Assembly: GCA_002369315.1 (NCBI GenBank)
Contig: DFDW01000001.1
Span: forward strand, 18,379 to 82,378
Direction: 5' to 3'
Source of the DNA: Ruminococcaceae bacterium UBA3818
GTDB lineage: Bacteria > Bacillota > Clostridia > Oscillospirales > Ruminococcaceae
DNA: 64,000 nucleotides
The notes beneath the pieces were generated by a model, which saw only the letters and a program-made list of their open reading frames with translations, did not search any database and was not told the DNA's origin. The first letter of the stretch is position 1, and every line of letters starts with the position of its first letter. The translations under genes were made by a program, and so were the position numbers. Below are positions 23,556 through 31,819 of the stretch, one piece after another.

Positions 23556-24541
23556 TGGAAAAGGCGCAGTATGCAATCCTCCGGTTTGCCAAGTATAAGG
23601 GACCGGAAATCGGCAATATCGAAGCCCACAATGAGCGAACCAAAGAGAAATATGCCAGCAATCCCGATGTAGACGCCAACCGGAGCAAGTACAATTTCCA
23701 CCTCATTCAGCCCAGCCGGAAATACCGGGCGGAGGCAGAGCAGCAAATCTCAGCCGCCGAATGCCGAACCCGAAAGGACAGCGTCCGGGTGGTGGAGGCG
23801 CTGGTCACGGCCAGCCCGGAGTTCTTCAAGGGTAAGAAACGGTCGGACATCAGGGCTTTTTTTGAAGAAGCCCTTACCTTCATTGAGAGTCATCAATCCA
23901 AAGATACAATCATATCTGCCGTGGTGCATATGGACGAGAAAACGCCCCATATGCACCTTTCTTTTGTCCCACTAACCGAGGACCAGCGGCTCAGCGCTAA
24001 GGATATTGTCGGTAACAAGAAAAAGCTGACCTGGTGGCAGGATGAATTTTGGAAGTACATGGTCAAAAAGTACCCGGACTTGGAGCGTGGCGAGAGCGCC
24101 AGCCAGACGGGGCGTGACCACATCCCGCCCAGAGTATTCAAGGAAATGACCCGACTGACCAAGCAGAAAGAGAAGCTGGAGGGACTTCTGGCTGGAATCA
24201 GTCCCTTTAATGCCAAAAGCAAGGCTGAGGAAATCGGTAGGCTGCTGGATGGCTATATCCCTGCCGTGGAGAAGATGCAAACGCTGCTGACCAAGTACAA
24301 CGTGACGTTTACCCAAACTGTGGCTGAAAACAAGCGGCTGAAAAAGAAAAACAGCCAATTGGCAGAATCGCTGGAAGCGGCGCAGGAGAAGAGCGTGCTG
24401 AAAAAGTTGCAGGACAGCCAGCTCCGCAGGGATTATGAAGCGGCGATCAGCACATTGAAGCGGATTCCGCCGGAAGTGCTGGATTGGTACACTCGAGGCG
24501 ATCACGCAAGAAAGGAGCGGCCTATTGAAGAAGTATTATGA
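23555..24541 (+). CDS. MobV-family relaxase (Mob/Pre type)
   Basis: The 328-residue protein. The N-terminus (YAILRFAKYKG ... IEAHNER) and the metal-binding motif VVHMDEKTPHMHLSFVP are diagnostic of MobV relaxases, which nick oriT and carry the strand into the recipient. A coiled-coil region occupies about 215-300. ATG 23555 overlaps the stop of the preceding HTH gene. No coupling protein or mating-pore gene is in this module, so it is mobilizable rather than self-transmissible. It is shorter than many Mob/Pre proteins (400-500 residues) but all catalytic motifs are present. Confidence 0.9.
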   Translation: MEKAQYAILRFAKYKGPEIGNIEAHNERTKEKYASNPDVDANRSKYNFHLIQPSRKYRAEAEQQISAAECRTRKDSVRVVEALVTASPEFFKGKKRSDIRAFFEEALTFIESHQSKDTIISAVVHMDEKTPHMHLSFVPLTEDQRLSAKDIVGNKKKLTWWQDEFWKYMVKKYPDLERGESASQTGRDHIPPRVFKEMTRLTKQKEKLEGLLAGISPFNAKSKAEEIGRLLDGYIPAVEKMQTLLTKYNVTFTQTVAENKRLKKKNSQLAESLEAAQEKSVLKKLQDSQLRRDYEAAISTLKRIPPEVLDWYTRGDHARKERPIEEVL

Positions 24542-24689
24542 TAGCGCAAAGGATAATGCGGCATTTGACCGCTGTATTGATGTGATGGCAAAGCTGATAC
24601 AACGATATGGGCCGCAGGTGCTGAAGCAGCAGGAGAAGAAAGCCTGCGAGGAAGAAATACCGCAGCAATATTTTGAGAAAGTTGCGTAA
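24525..24689 (+). CDS. small helical protein after the relaxase
   Basis: A 54-residue protein starting at TTG 24525 (reading KKYYDSAKDNAAFDRCIDV...), with AAAGGAG 9 bases upstream and a 17-base overlap with the relaxase gene. It is rich in Glu, Lys and Gln and probably all helix. It is not a known family to me, but the ribosome site, overlap and clean stop make it a real gene candidate. Confidence 0.5.
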   Translation: MKKYYDSAKDNAAFDRCIDVMAKLIQRYGPQVLKQQEKKACEEEIPQQYFEKVA

Positions 24690-24703
24690 GAAAATATGAA
24701 TTT

Positions 24704-24752
24704 ACACGTTGCGTATTTGCTGGCGGCATGCTATAATAAATACGCAACGTGT
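24704..24752 (+). promoter_or_regulatory. promoter embedded in a 15-bp perfect dyad (operator and possible terminator)
   Basis: ACACGTTGCGTATTT (24704-24718) is the exact inverse of AAATACGCAACGTGT (24738-24752). Inside lie TTGCGT (24709-24714) and, 17 bases on, TATAAT (24732-24737). One arm covers the -35 and the other begins right after the -10, so a protein binding both arms would shut the promoter. The right arm is followed by a run of Ts, so it may also terminate the relaxase transcript. Confidence 0.7.
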
Positions 24753-24779
24753 ATTTTTTTGTTTATGGAGAAAAGATAA

Positions 24780-25037
24780 ATGGATTGCAGAAACAAAATC
24801 AGGGAACTGCGGGAAAGCACCGGCATGAACCGCAAAGAGTTCTGTAAATATTTCCAGATTCCATACCGTACTGTCACGGAATGGGAGCTGGATAACCGTC
24901 ATGCCCCGGAGTATGTGCTTCGGCTTTTGGAATATTATATCCGCAACGAGGGCTTGATGAAGAAGCCAATATCGGGCGAATGTCCGGCTGAACTTGCCGG
25001 GGAGAGGGGGGACAGCCATGAAGAAGAAACGGACTAA
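24780..25037 (+). CDS. helix-turn-helix regulator upstream of the second recombinase
   Basis: An 85-residue protein. NKIRELRESTGMNRKEFCKY, FQIPYRTVTEWELDNRHAPE and YVLRLLEYYI form an HTH of the kind seen in small clostridial regulators. GGAG lies 9 bases before ATG 24780. It starts 28 bases after the palindromic promoter at 24704-24752 and overlaps the recombinase gene by 20 bases, so it is the obvious candidate to bind that dyad and control recombinase levels. Confidence 0.75.
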   Translation: MDCRNKIRELRESTGMNRKEFCKYFQIPYRTVTEWELDNRHAPEYVLRLLEYYIRNEGLMKKPISGECPAELAGERGDSHEEETD

Positions 25038-26688
25038 GTGTTATCTGTATACGAGAGTGTCCACCTCTATGCAGGTGGATGGTTACAGCCTGGATGCCCA
25101 GCGGGACAAACTGCGGAAGTATGCGGAATATGAGGACATGGCTGTTGTTGGGGAATACTCCGATGAAGGGTTTTCTGGAAAGAATATACAGGGACGCTTG
25201 GAGTTTCAGCGGATGCTGAACGACATTCAGGAAGGAAAAGACGGCGTTAATTATGTGCTGGTGTTCAAGCTGTCTCGTTTCGGCAGAAATGCCGCCGATG
25301 TGCTGAACTCCTTGCAGTTGATGCAGGATTTTGGTGTCAATCTGATCTGCGTGGAAGATGGAATTGACAGCTCCAAGGATTCCGGCAAGCTGATGATCTC
25401 TGTCCTCTCTGCTGTTGCGGAGATTGAGCGTGAAAACATTCGGACACAGACCATGGCGGGGCGTGAGCAGAAAGCCCGTGAGGGCAAATGGAACGGCGGC
25501 TTTGCGCCCTATGGATACCGGCTGGAAAACGGACAATTACTGATTGCCGAGGACGAAGCGGAAGTGATCCGTGTGATTTATGACCGTTATATTCACACCA
25601 ACGATGGCGTTGCCGGTGTGGCAAAGTATCTGAACAGCCACGGTTATGTGAAGAAGCTCCGCCAGAACAACACCATTCCGGGCTTTTCCAGAGATTTTGT
25701 GAAAGATGTGCTGGATAATCCTGTTTATATCGGCAAGATCGCATACGGCAGACGCAGGACGGAAAAGAAGCTGGGAACACGGAATGAGATGCACGTGGTG
25801 GAACAGTCGGAATTTCCTGTTTATGAGGGACAGCACGAAGCGATTATCTCCGAGGAAGATTGGAACCTTGCGCAAGAGAAACGGAGGGCAAATTCCTACC
25901 GGCGGGAAAAGGTCAATGATCCGGATCATGCCCATATCCTGTCCGGCATTCTGAAATGCCCCTGCTGCGGCAAAAGCCTGTATGGGAATATTGCCAAAGC
26001 ACACAGCAAGGACAAAAAGACCCGGTATTACTACTACTGCAAGAACACAGTCACCCCGACAGGCCATGAGTGCACCTTCCGAATCAATATTGAGCAGACG
26101 GAAATGAATCAGATGGTGGCGAATATCATCTCCGCTATGGTTAAAGATCCTCGCTTTTCTGAGGCCATTAAAGAGAAGATCGGCACCGCTGTTGATACGG
26201 CAGCTATGGAAAAGCAGCTGGAGGCGTTGCAGACACAGCTCCGGCAGGCATTGGGAACAAAATCCCGGTTGGAGCGGCAGATGGACACCTTGGATGTGAC
26301 TGACCCATATTATGACCGAAAAATTTTGGATTTGCAGCGCCGTTATGATGAGCAATATGGTAGAATAGAGGAAATAGAGATTCAGATTGATGAAGTCCAG
26401 AGCCAGATCAGAAACATCCGGCAGGAGAAGATTTCCGGCGATAACATCTATCGGCTTTTGTTGGCCTTCGATGAGGTTTATCATTCCGCTACCGAAGCGG
26501 AGCAGAAAGAGTTCATGAAAGCCTTTATTGAGCGGATTGAGCTGTTCCCGGAAAAGCGGAAGGACGGCTGCTGGATCAAGAATATTGTCTTCAATTTCCC
26601 CGTTCCTGTGAACGGCGAGGAAGTGAAAGAGCTGCCCTTGGAAAATGAAACAATGCTCGAGACGGTGGTCCTCTTGTCTCGAGCCTGA
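25018..26688 (+). CDS. large serine recombinase of the second module
   Basis: The 556-residue protein with catalytic Ser15 (YLYTRVSTSMQ), LVFKLSRFGRNAADVLNSL and AEIERENI, a recombinase domain, a zinc ribbon (CPCCGKSLYGN ... GHEC), a coiled coil about 395-460 and a terminal VETVVLLSRA-like end. It is clearly homologous along its length to the enzyme at 3910 but lacks that protein's C-terminal extension. ATG 25018 has GGGGAGAGGGGGG upstream. As the last gene of the CHC2-SF3-MobV module it is the likely integrase, with the right attachment site expected close after 26688. Confidence 0.92.
   Translation: MKKKRTKCYLYTRVSTSMQVDGYSLDAQRDKLRKYAEYEDMAVVGEYSDEGFSGKNIQGRLEFQRMLNDIQEGKDGVNYVLVFKLSRFGRNAADVLNSLQLMQDFGVNLICVEDGIDSSKDSGKLMISVLSAVAEIERENIRTQTMAGREQKAREGKWNGGFAPYGYRLENGQLLIAEDEAEVIRVIYDRYIHTNDGVAGVAKYLNSHGYVKKLRQNNTIPGFSRDFVKDVLDNPVYIGKIAYGRRRTEKKLGTRNEMHVVEQSEFPVYEGQHEAIISEEDWNLAQEKRRANSYRREKVNDPDHAHILSGILKCPCCGKSLYGNIAKAHSKDKKTRYYYYCKNTVTPTGHECTFRINIEQTEMNQMVANIISAMVKDPRFSEAIKEKIGTAVDTAAMEKQLEALQTQLRQALGTKSRLERQMDTLDVTDPYYDRKILDLQRRYDEQYGRIEEIEIQIDEVQSQIRNIRQEKISGDNIYRLLLAFDEVYHSATEAEQKEFMKAFIERIELFPEKRKDGCWIKNIVFNFPVPVNGEEVKELPLENETMLETVVLLSRA
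26656..26683. repeat. inverted repeat at the end of the recombinase gene
   Basis: CTCGAGAC (26656-26663) and GTCTCGAG (26676-26683), spacer 12, overlapping the last codons of the recombinase. It has no T-run. It could be part of an attachment site or simply the coding of the VETVVLLS motif. Confidence 0.4.
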
Positions 26689-26774
26689 GTTGAGACTACA
26701 GGACTATTGTCAGAGCAACAAGCCTAAATTTTGTGCGTCATAGATAGCAACTGAAGAAAGGATACAATTGAATT

Positions 26775-27695
26775 ATGATTATCATGAAAAATAAATTGAA
26801 GATTGCGGTAGTTCAGGCTGCTCCTATTATGTTTGATAAGGAAAAATGCAAAGAGAAAGCGATTCGTATGATCAAAGAGTGCGCTGAACATGGGGCTGAA
26901 TTTGTCGTGTTTCCGGAGTTGTTTATTCCCGGTTATCCTTATGGCATGACATATGGTTTTACTGTCGGTAGTCGAAATCCTGATGGGCGAAAAGACTGGA
27001 AATGCTATTATGACAACTCAATTCTTTCCAATGGCTCTGAAATGAGAGAAATAATTGAAACGGCCAAAGCAAGCAATGTGTATGTCAGCATTGGATATTC
27101 TGAGGTTGATTCCGTAACCGCAACCTTATACAACTCCAACATGATGATCTCACCTGAAGGTAAAACATATAATCACAGAAAACTCAAACCTACAGGTAGT
27201 GAGCGTGTTGTCTGGGGCGATGCTGATAAGGAATTCTTCCCTGTTATGAATACACCGTGGGGGCCTGTCGGAAATCTGATCTGTTGGGAAAGCTATATGC
27301 CGTTGGCGCGTGTAGCTCTTTATCAGAAGGGGGTTACAATCTACATTTCTCCAAACACGAATGATAATGTGGAGTGGCAGAATACGATTCGTCATATTGC
27401 TATCGAAGGGCATTGTTATTTTGTGAATTGCGATATGTATTTTACCAAACAGATGTATCCGTCAACCTTTAGCGCGGCTCATGAGATTGATAAGCTCTCC
27501 GATATCGTATGTCGAGGCGGCAGCTGCATCATAGACCCATATGGTCATGATGTTACGGAAACCATTTGGGATAAGGAAGGCATTATCTATGCTGAGCTGG
27601 ACATGCAGAAGGTGCCAGCTAGTAGAATGGAGCACGATGTTTGTGGACATTATGCCCGACCGGATGTGTTAACGCTTCAGGTAAGGGACGAATAA
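26775..27695 (+). CDS. nitrilase-family carbon-nitrogen hydrolase
   Basis: The 306-residue protein with the nitrilase triad: Glu48 (VVFPELFIPGYP), Lys136 (HRKLKPTGSER) and Cys170 (LICWESYMPLAR). The CWE..MPLAR form is that of true nitrilases, which turn organic nitriles into acids and ammonia, rather than of amidases or N-carbamoyl hydrolases. The length fits. ATG 26775 or 26784 could start it; AAAGGA lies upstream. It stands alone just outside the recombinase, so it may be chromosomal DNA flanking the insertion or end cargo. The substrate cannot be told. Confidence 0.85.
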   Translation: MIIMKNKLKIAVVQAAPIMFDKEKCKEKAIRMIKECAEHGAEFVVFPELFIPGYPYGMTYGFTVGSRNPDGRKDWKCYYDNSILSNGSEMREIIETAKASNVYVSIGYSEVDSVTATLYNSNMMISPEGKTYNHRKLKPTGSERVVWGDADKEFFPVMNTPWGPVGNLICWESYMPLARVALYQKGVTIYISPNTNDNVEWQNTIRHIAIEGHCYFVNCDMYFTKQMYPSTFSAAHEIDKLSDIVCRGGSCIIDPYGHDVTETIWDKEGIIYAELDMQKVPASRMEHDVCGHYARPDVLTLQVRDE

Positions 27696-27754
27696 CAGAA
27701 TTTAGTTTGATCGCGCAATCAAAAACAAGAGTTTCATTGTATACCTAAGCGATA

Positions 27755-27792
27755 TGTTCCCGTGTACTGTGGGGGTAGATTTGTTCCCGTGT
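27755..27792. repeat. pair of 11-bp direct repeats, possible IS-end remnant
   Basis: TGTTCCCGTGT occurs at 27755-27765 and 27782-27792. Short repeated ends like this, 27 bases apart, resemble the multiple-copy ends of IS21-type elements, but no transposase is present, so this could be a remnant of an excised or decayed IS. Confidence 0.3.
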
Positions 27793-27938
27793 TGTATGGA
27801 CATTCACGGCATCGCCTCAACCCATGTCGAATGTGTCGTATTGTTGTCACACAGTGACGCCAACACGCGTTCGGTTAGGGCATAATAGGTGCCTTTGTTT
27901 CTTGATGCAAATCATATTGGCAGGAAGGTAATATGTAA

Positions 27939-29063
27939 ATGGACTACTACTTTTTCATTATTACAATCATTGATGTATTCGTTCTGGCAATCATGTGCAT
28001 CCTTACCAAGTGTAATGAAACATTGAACAAGAAAAGAAGGATCTGGTTTATCCGGTCTTTTGTACTGATTATCGCTATTTCCATTTTAGAGGTCATTACC
28101 ATTGTTGTGGATAAAAAGCCGGTATCCTTTCGTTGGGTCAATCTTTTGGCAAATTATCTGGGTTTTGGATTGACGCCGGCAGTCCCGATTTTTCTTGCTT
28201 CAGCCCTGGAGAAAAATAAAAGCACCAGATATGCCCTTTTTGCTGAAGCGGCCTATCTGCTGTTATTGGCAATCACCTATCCGTGTAAGATGATTTTTTA
28301 TATTGATCAGAATAACCAATACCGGCGGGAAAGCTTTTTTGGAATATACATCGCCGTCTATTTTGCCAGCATCTTTTATCTGCTGGTCATAGCGATTCGG
28401 GTTGCCAGCACGTATCAAAGCAAAAGCAAAAACAGTGTTTACCCCATTGTTGTATTCCTATTGGCTGGGACGATGGTACAGGTCATTTTTCCACAGCTGC
28501 ATGTCACCTGGCTATGCGTATCTCTTCTGGCAATCCTTTTCTTCACCTATTGTAACGGCATGTGGCAGCAATTGGACGGGCTCACCGGGCTGTTGAATCA
28601 GAACAGTTACTTGAACAAGACGGACGCATTATCGCAAAACGGAACGCTGGTCGTTTTTGATATCGATGATTTTAAGCAGATAAACGACCGGTACGGTCAC
28701 TTGATTGGAGACCAATGCCTGAAAGAGATTGCAGATTGCATCAAAAAAGCATATGCGAAAGATGGTTTCTGCTACCGGATCGGCGGAGATGAGTTTTGTG
28801 TTTTGTTAAATGAAAATGCAGATGCCGAAGCATGCCACCAAAACCTGATAAAAGAATGGGATCTCAAAAGAAAAACCCGAACGTTTTTCCCTTACCTGTC
28901 TGTCGGTTCGGCGCCATTCGCGGTGGGAGACGATATTCTGACCGTTAAGGAAACTGCGGATCAAAATATGTACCAATTTAAAAGGGTGCAAAAAGTCGGG
29001 AGTGCAAAAAGCGCGCAGGAACATCATGACGCCAATCTCGCGTTTTTCTCTCACAAGGATTGA
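27939..29063 (+). CDS. membrane diguanylate cyclase (GGDEF)
   Basis: The 374-residue protein. About six membrane segments fill residues 1-205. A GGDEF domain follows: DGLTGLLNQ, VVFDIDDFKQINDRYGH, and the intact catalytic RIGGDEFCVLL. It should make cyclic di-GMP from GTP in response to a membrane or extracellular signal. No inhibitory RxxD site is seen before GGDEF. AGGAAGG lies about 10 bases upstream of the ATG. The next gene (29093) starts 29 bases later in the same direction. Confidence 0.87.
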   Translation: MDYYFFIITIIDVFVLAIMCILTKCNETLNKKRRIWFIRSFVLIIAISILEVITIVVDKKPVSFRWVNLLANYLGFGLTPAVPIFLASALEKNKSTRYALFAEAAYLLLLAITYPCKMIFYIDQNNQYRRESFFGIYIAVYFASIFYLLVIAIRVASTYQSKSKNSVYPIVVFLLAGTMVQVIFPQLHVTWLCVSLLAILFFTYCNGMWQQLDGLTGLLNQNSYLNKTDALSQNGTLVVFDIDDFKQINDRYGHLIGDQCLKEIADCIKKAYAKDGFCYRIGGDEFCVLLNENADAEACHQNLIKEWDLKRKTRTFFPYLSVGSAPFAVGDDILTVKETADQNMYQFKRVQKVGSAKSAQEHHDANLAFFSHKD

Positions 29064-29092
29064 TAAGCGAAGCAGGAAAGAAAGGTCAGCAG

Positions 29093-29560
29093 ATGGAAAA
29101 ACTTATCGAATCGTTACAGGATAAAGACCACAAAAAAGCTTATGCAGCATTGAAAGAAATCCAGTCAAAGTCGGCCGAATCAGACGCATTTTTCCATTTT
29201 TTCAACGAATTTTCCGGTCTTTTGGCGGCGAAAAACTCTTATGTGCGGACGCGTGGTTTTCTATTATGCTGTGCGCAGGCAAGATGGGATACGCAGGGAA
29301 AACTGCAGCAAGCGCTTCCCACCATGTTTTTATTGCTTCATGACGAAAAACCTTCCGTCGCCAGGCAATGCCTTCGCGCGCTGCATGAAGTAGTGCTTTA
29401 TCGTCCGGAATTGTGTGAAAGGATAAAAGCGGAACTCCTGTCAATAGATTTATCCCAGTATCAGGACAGTATGGCACCGCTGATTCAAAAAGATATCCAT
29501 GCACTATTGAAAGCGATGAAGCAACCGCAGGGAAATACGGTTCATTGCAAAATTGGATGA
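29093..29560 (+). CDS. HEAT-repeat-like helical protein
   Basis: The 155-residue protein built of helix pairs (NSYVRTRGFLLCCAQARWD, PTMFLLLHDEKPSVARQCLRALHEV), as in HEAT/ARM folds. Close relatives in Clostridia are often labelled SufBD-like without evidence; no Suf genes are near. Its role is unknown, probably protein binding. ATG 29093 has GAAAGG upstream and was chosen over an upstream TTG-type start inside the GGDEF gene end. Confidence 0.6.
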   Translation: MEKLIESLQDKDHKKAYAALKEIQSKSAESDAFFHFFNEFSGLLAAKNSYVRTRGFLLCCAQARWDTQGKLQQALPTMFLLLHDEKPSVARQCLRALHEVVLYRPELCERIKAELLSIDLSQYQDSMAPLIQKDIHALLKAMKQPQGNTVHCKIG

Positions 29561-29903
29561 AACCGGCAGGGCACTTCAAGCAAAGCGATGGCAAAATCGA
29601 AAAATTCCCGATTTTCCTGCAGCACATTCTTTCCGGACTGACAGGAAAGAACTGTTGGCAGTGCGGCAATCAAGCGGTTTTCTCTGTTCCCTATGCAAAT
29701 TCTAAAAATGCCGCCTTTTCACTTCCCACAGCCGTAAGTCACTCCGCTTCTGGAAGATCAATTGCACCAGGCCGGTGCTTTTGCCCTGCGTTTTCTCGAT
29801 AAAATGCAAAAAATTGTATTTTGCCGCCATGATTCTATGATAAAATAGTGACAGCAAAACCCCATTACAAAATATTAGGCCTATAAAAAGCGAGGATGAT
29901 TTT
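29561..29903. other. non-coding stretch with promoter for the LURP-one-like gene
   Basis: No gene supported; the one open frame (29545-29802) has no ribosome site or recognisable content. A probable promoter lies near its end (TTGTAT about 29814, spacer 16, TATGAT), about 65 bases upstream of the next gene. Confidence 0.4.
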
Positions 29904-30377
29904 GTGAAGCTTTTATTTAAACAGCGCATGTTCTCTTGGTTTGATAGTTATGATATCTATGACGAGGATGGAAATACTGTTTTTACCGTAAAAGGCCGCC
30001 TCTCATGGGGACACTGTCTGGAAATTTTCGACGGTCAAGGCGCCCATATGGGAACAGTGAAAGAAGAAATATTGACTTTTCTGCCCCGTTTCGCGCTGTA
30101 CGCCTCTGGCAATTACATTGGAGAAATCAAAAAAGAATTCACCTTTTTTAAGCCTGTTTTTACGCTGAACTGTAACGACTGGACGGTGGAGGGCGACTGG
30201 ATGCAATGGGATTATCAGGTTCGCACCAGCGCCGGAGAGCTGATCATGCAGGCCGCCAAAGAGCTTTTTAACTGGACCGACACCTATGTGATCGACGTTG
30301 TCCGCCCGGAAGACGCCCTTTTGTCTTTGATGATCGTTTTGGCAATCGACGCAGCCAAATGTTCCAGCGGAAATTAG
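29904..30377 (+). CDS. LURP-one/tubby-like protein
   Basis: The 157-residue beta-rich protein. Repeated strand patterns (SYDIYDEDGNTVFTVKGRL, CLEIFDGQGAHMGTVKEEI, YVIDVVRPEDALLSLMIVLA) and a final hydrophobic helix match the LURP-one-related family (YxjI type), related to the tubby/scramblase fold. A phospholipid or nucleotide-binding role is suspected for the family but not shown. It starts with GTG 29904, GAGGATG upstream. A perfect 18-bp-stem terminator follows at 30401. Confidence 0.75.
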   Translation: MKLLFKQRMFSWFDSYDIYDEDGNTVFTVKGRLSWGHCLEIFDGQGAHMGTVKEEILTFLPRFALYASGNYIGEIKKEFTFFKPVFTLNCNDWTVEGDWMQWDYQVRTSAGELIMQAAKELFNWTDTYVIDVVRPEDALLSLMIVLAIDAAKCSSGN

Positions 30378-30400
30378 CTTTCTCGTTTTTTAAACTTGTC

Positions 30401-30443
30401 ATGGCAAAGGCCCGGAAGAAAGTATCTTCCGGGCCTTTGCCAT
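30401..30443. terminator. bidirectional terminator, 18-bp perfect stem
   Basis: Arms 30401-30418 and 30426-30443 are exactly complementary (core GGCAAAGGCCCGGAAG), loop of 7, then a T-run on the plus strand. It serves the LURP-one gene and the convergent glycerate kinase gene, whose stop is at 30449. Confidence 0.9.
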
Positions 30444-30448
30444 ATTTT

Positions 30449-31585
30449 TTAAATTCTGCCGAAATGAGAAAACCAGCGCATCAGATTATTCATCGTCAAT
30501 GCCAGATCGCTTCTGGCCCGCTCTTTCGCCTGCTCATAAGGAACTGCCGCACGGTTGATGCTGAAAACCGCGCTGACCCCCTCGCCGTAAACTGCCTCAA
30601 TATCGTCCGCGATATCCCCCACAACCGCGATCAACGGCACACCCAGTTTTTTGGCCCTGCGTGCCGCACCAATCACAACTTTTCCCCGCAGGGACTGCTG
30701 GTCCAGCTTCCCTTCTCCGCTGAAAACCAAATCGGCTCCGCCTGCCAGCTCTTCAAAGTGAACCGTATCCAGTACCGCATCGATCCCCATTTGGAGCCGC
30801 GCGTCAAAGAAAGCCACCATGCCGCCGCCCATACCGCCGGCGGCGCCGGAACCGGGAATCCAGCTGATTTCTTTTCCGAGGTCCCGCTTGACCACATCCG
30901 CCAGATGGGCCAAATTCCGGTCCAACCGCCGCACCATATCGGGATCAGCGCCTTTTTGCGGGCCGAATACGGCTGCCGCGCCGCCCGGGCCGCACAAGGG
31001 GTTGTCGATATCGCACATGACCACAAGATCCGTCTCGCGCAGCGCGGGCAGCATGCCGTCGGTATCGATGGCGGCAATTTGCTCCAGCGTACCGCCGGTG
31101 GGAAGAAACGATTCGCCCTTTTCGTTTCGTAATACCACACCCAGCGCCGCGGCGGCGCCGACCCCTCCGTCGTTGGTAGCGGAACCGCCCAGTCCCACGA
31201 TCATTTTCCGGCAGCCGGATAAAACGGCGTGAGCCATCAGCTGACCGACGCCGTAGGTCGTTGCCAAATCCGGCCGATTGCGGCCTCCGGCCAGAGGAAG
31301 TCCCGCCGCTGCCGCCATCTCAATTACCGCTGTTCCATCCGGCAGAACGCCGTAAAATCCTTCAACCGGCGCAAAATGCGGTCCCGTTACCGGCACAGTC
31401 ACTTTTTCACCGCCTGCTGCCGCCAGAAAAGAATCCACCGTTCCCTCTCCTCCGTCGGCGACCGGTATCGGCAATACCTGTGCTTTCGGATAAAAAGCCA
31501 GGATCTCTTGTTTCATAATTTCACAGATTTCCCGGGAGCTCATTGTTCCCTTAAAGGAATCCGGAACCAGTATCACTTTATTCAT
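30449..31585 (-). CDS. glxK: glycerate kinase (GlxK/GarK family)
   Basis: The 378-residue protein begins KVILVPDSFKGTMSSREIC and has VADGGEGTVDSF, MIVGLGGSATNDGG and FSGEGKLDQQSL, all hallmarks of the class of glycerate kinases that phosphorylate D-glycerate (2-phosphoglycerate product in most). The start at 31585 has AAGGAGCG upstream; the longer upstream frame is not needed. It is monocistronic, convergent with the LURP-one gene. Full length for the family. Confidence 0.92.
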   Translation of the reverse strand: MNKVILVPDSFKGTMSSREICEIMKQEILAFYPKAQVLPIPVADGGEGTVDSFLAAAGGEKVTVPVTGPHFAPVEGFYGVLPDGTAVIEMAAAAGLPLAGGRNRPDLATTYGVGQLMAHAVLSGCRKMIVGLGGSATNDGGVGAAAALGVVLRNEKGESFLPTGGTLEQIAAIDTDGMLPALRETDLVVMCDIDNPLCGPGGAAAVFGPQKGADPDMVRRLDRNLAHLADVVKRDLGKEISWIPGSGAAGGMGGGMVAFFDARLQMGIDAVLDTVHFEELAGGADLVFSGEGKLDQQSLRGKVVIGAARRAKKLGVPLIAVVGDIADDIEAVYGEGVSAVFSINRAAVPYEQAKERARSDLALTMNNLMRWFSHFGRI

Positions 31586-31819
31586 CAGGCGCTCCTTTCC
31601 CGTCCTTCGCAAAACAGACGAACTGCCTTTTGGGTACCGCCCTGCTCGTTCAGCATAACACATTCCGGCCCAAAAGTCTTCTTTCTTTTTTTTTGCGCTG
31701 TTTTATGCTATAATAATGCCGAAAATAAAACCATCTTGTCATCTGACTCCATGTAAAACTCGTTTCAGATCCATGTCAGATATGGCAGAAAAAGGCATTG
31801 CCGCGGAGGAAAAAGAATC

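Noticed and set aside
29545..29802. 85-codon plus-strand open frame
   Set aside because: It starts inside the HEAT-like gene, has no ribosome site and no recognisable content.
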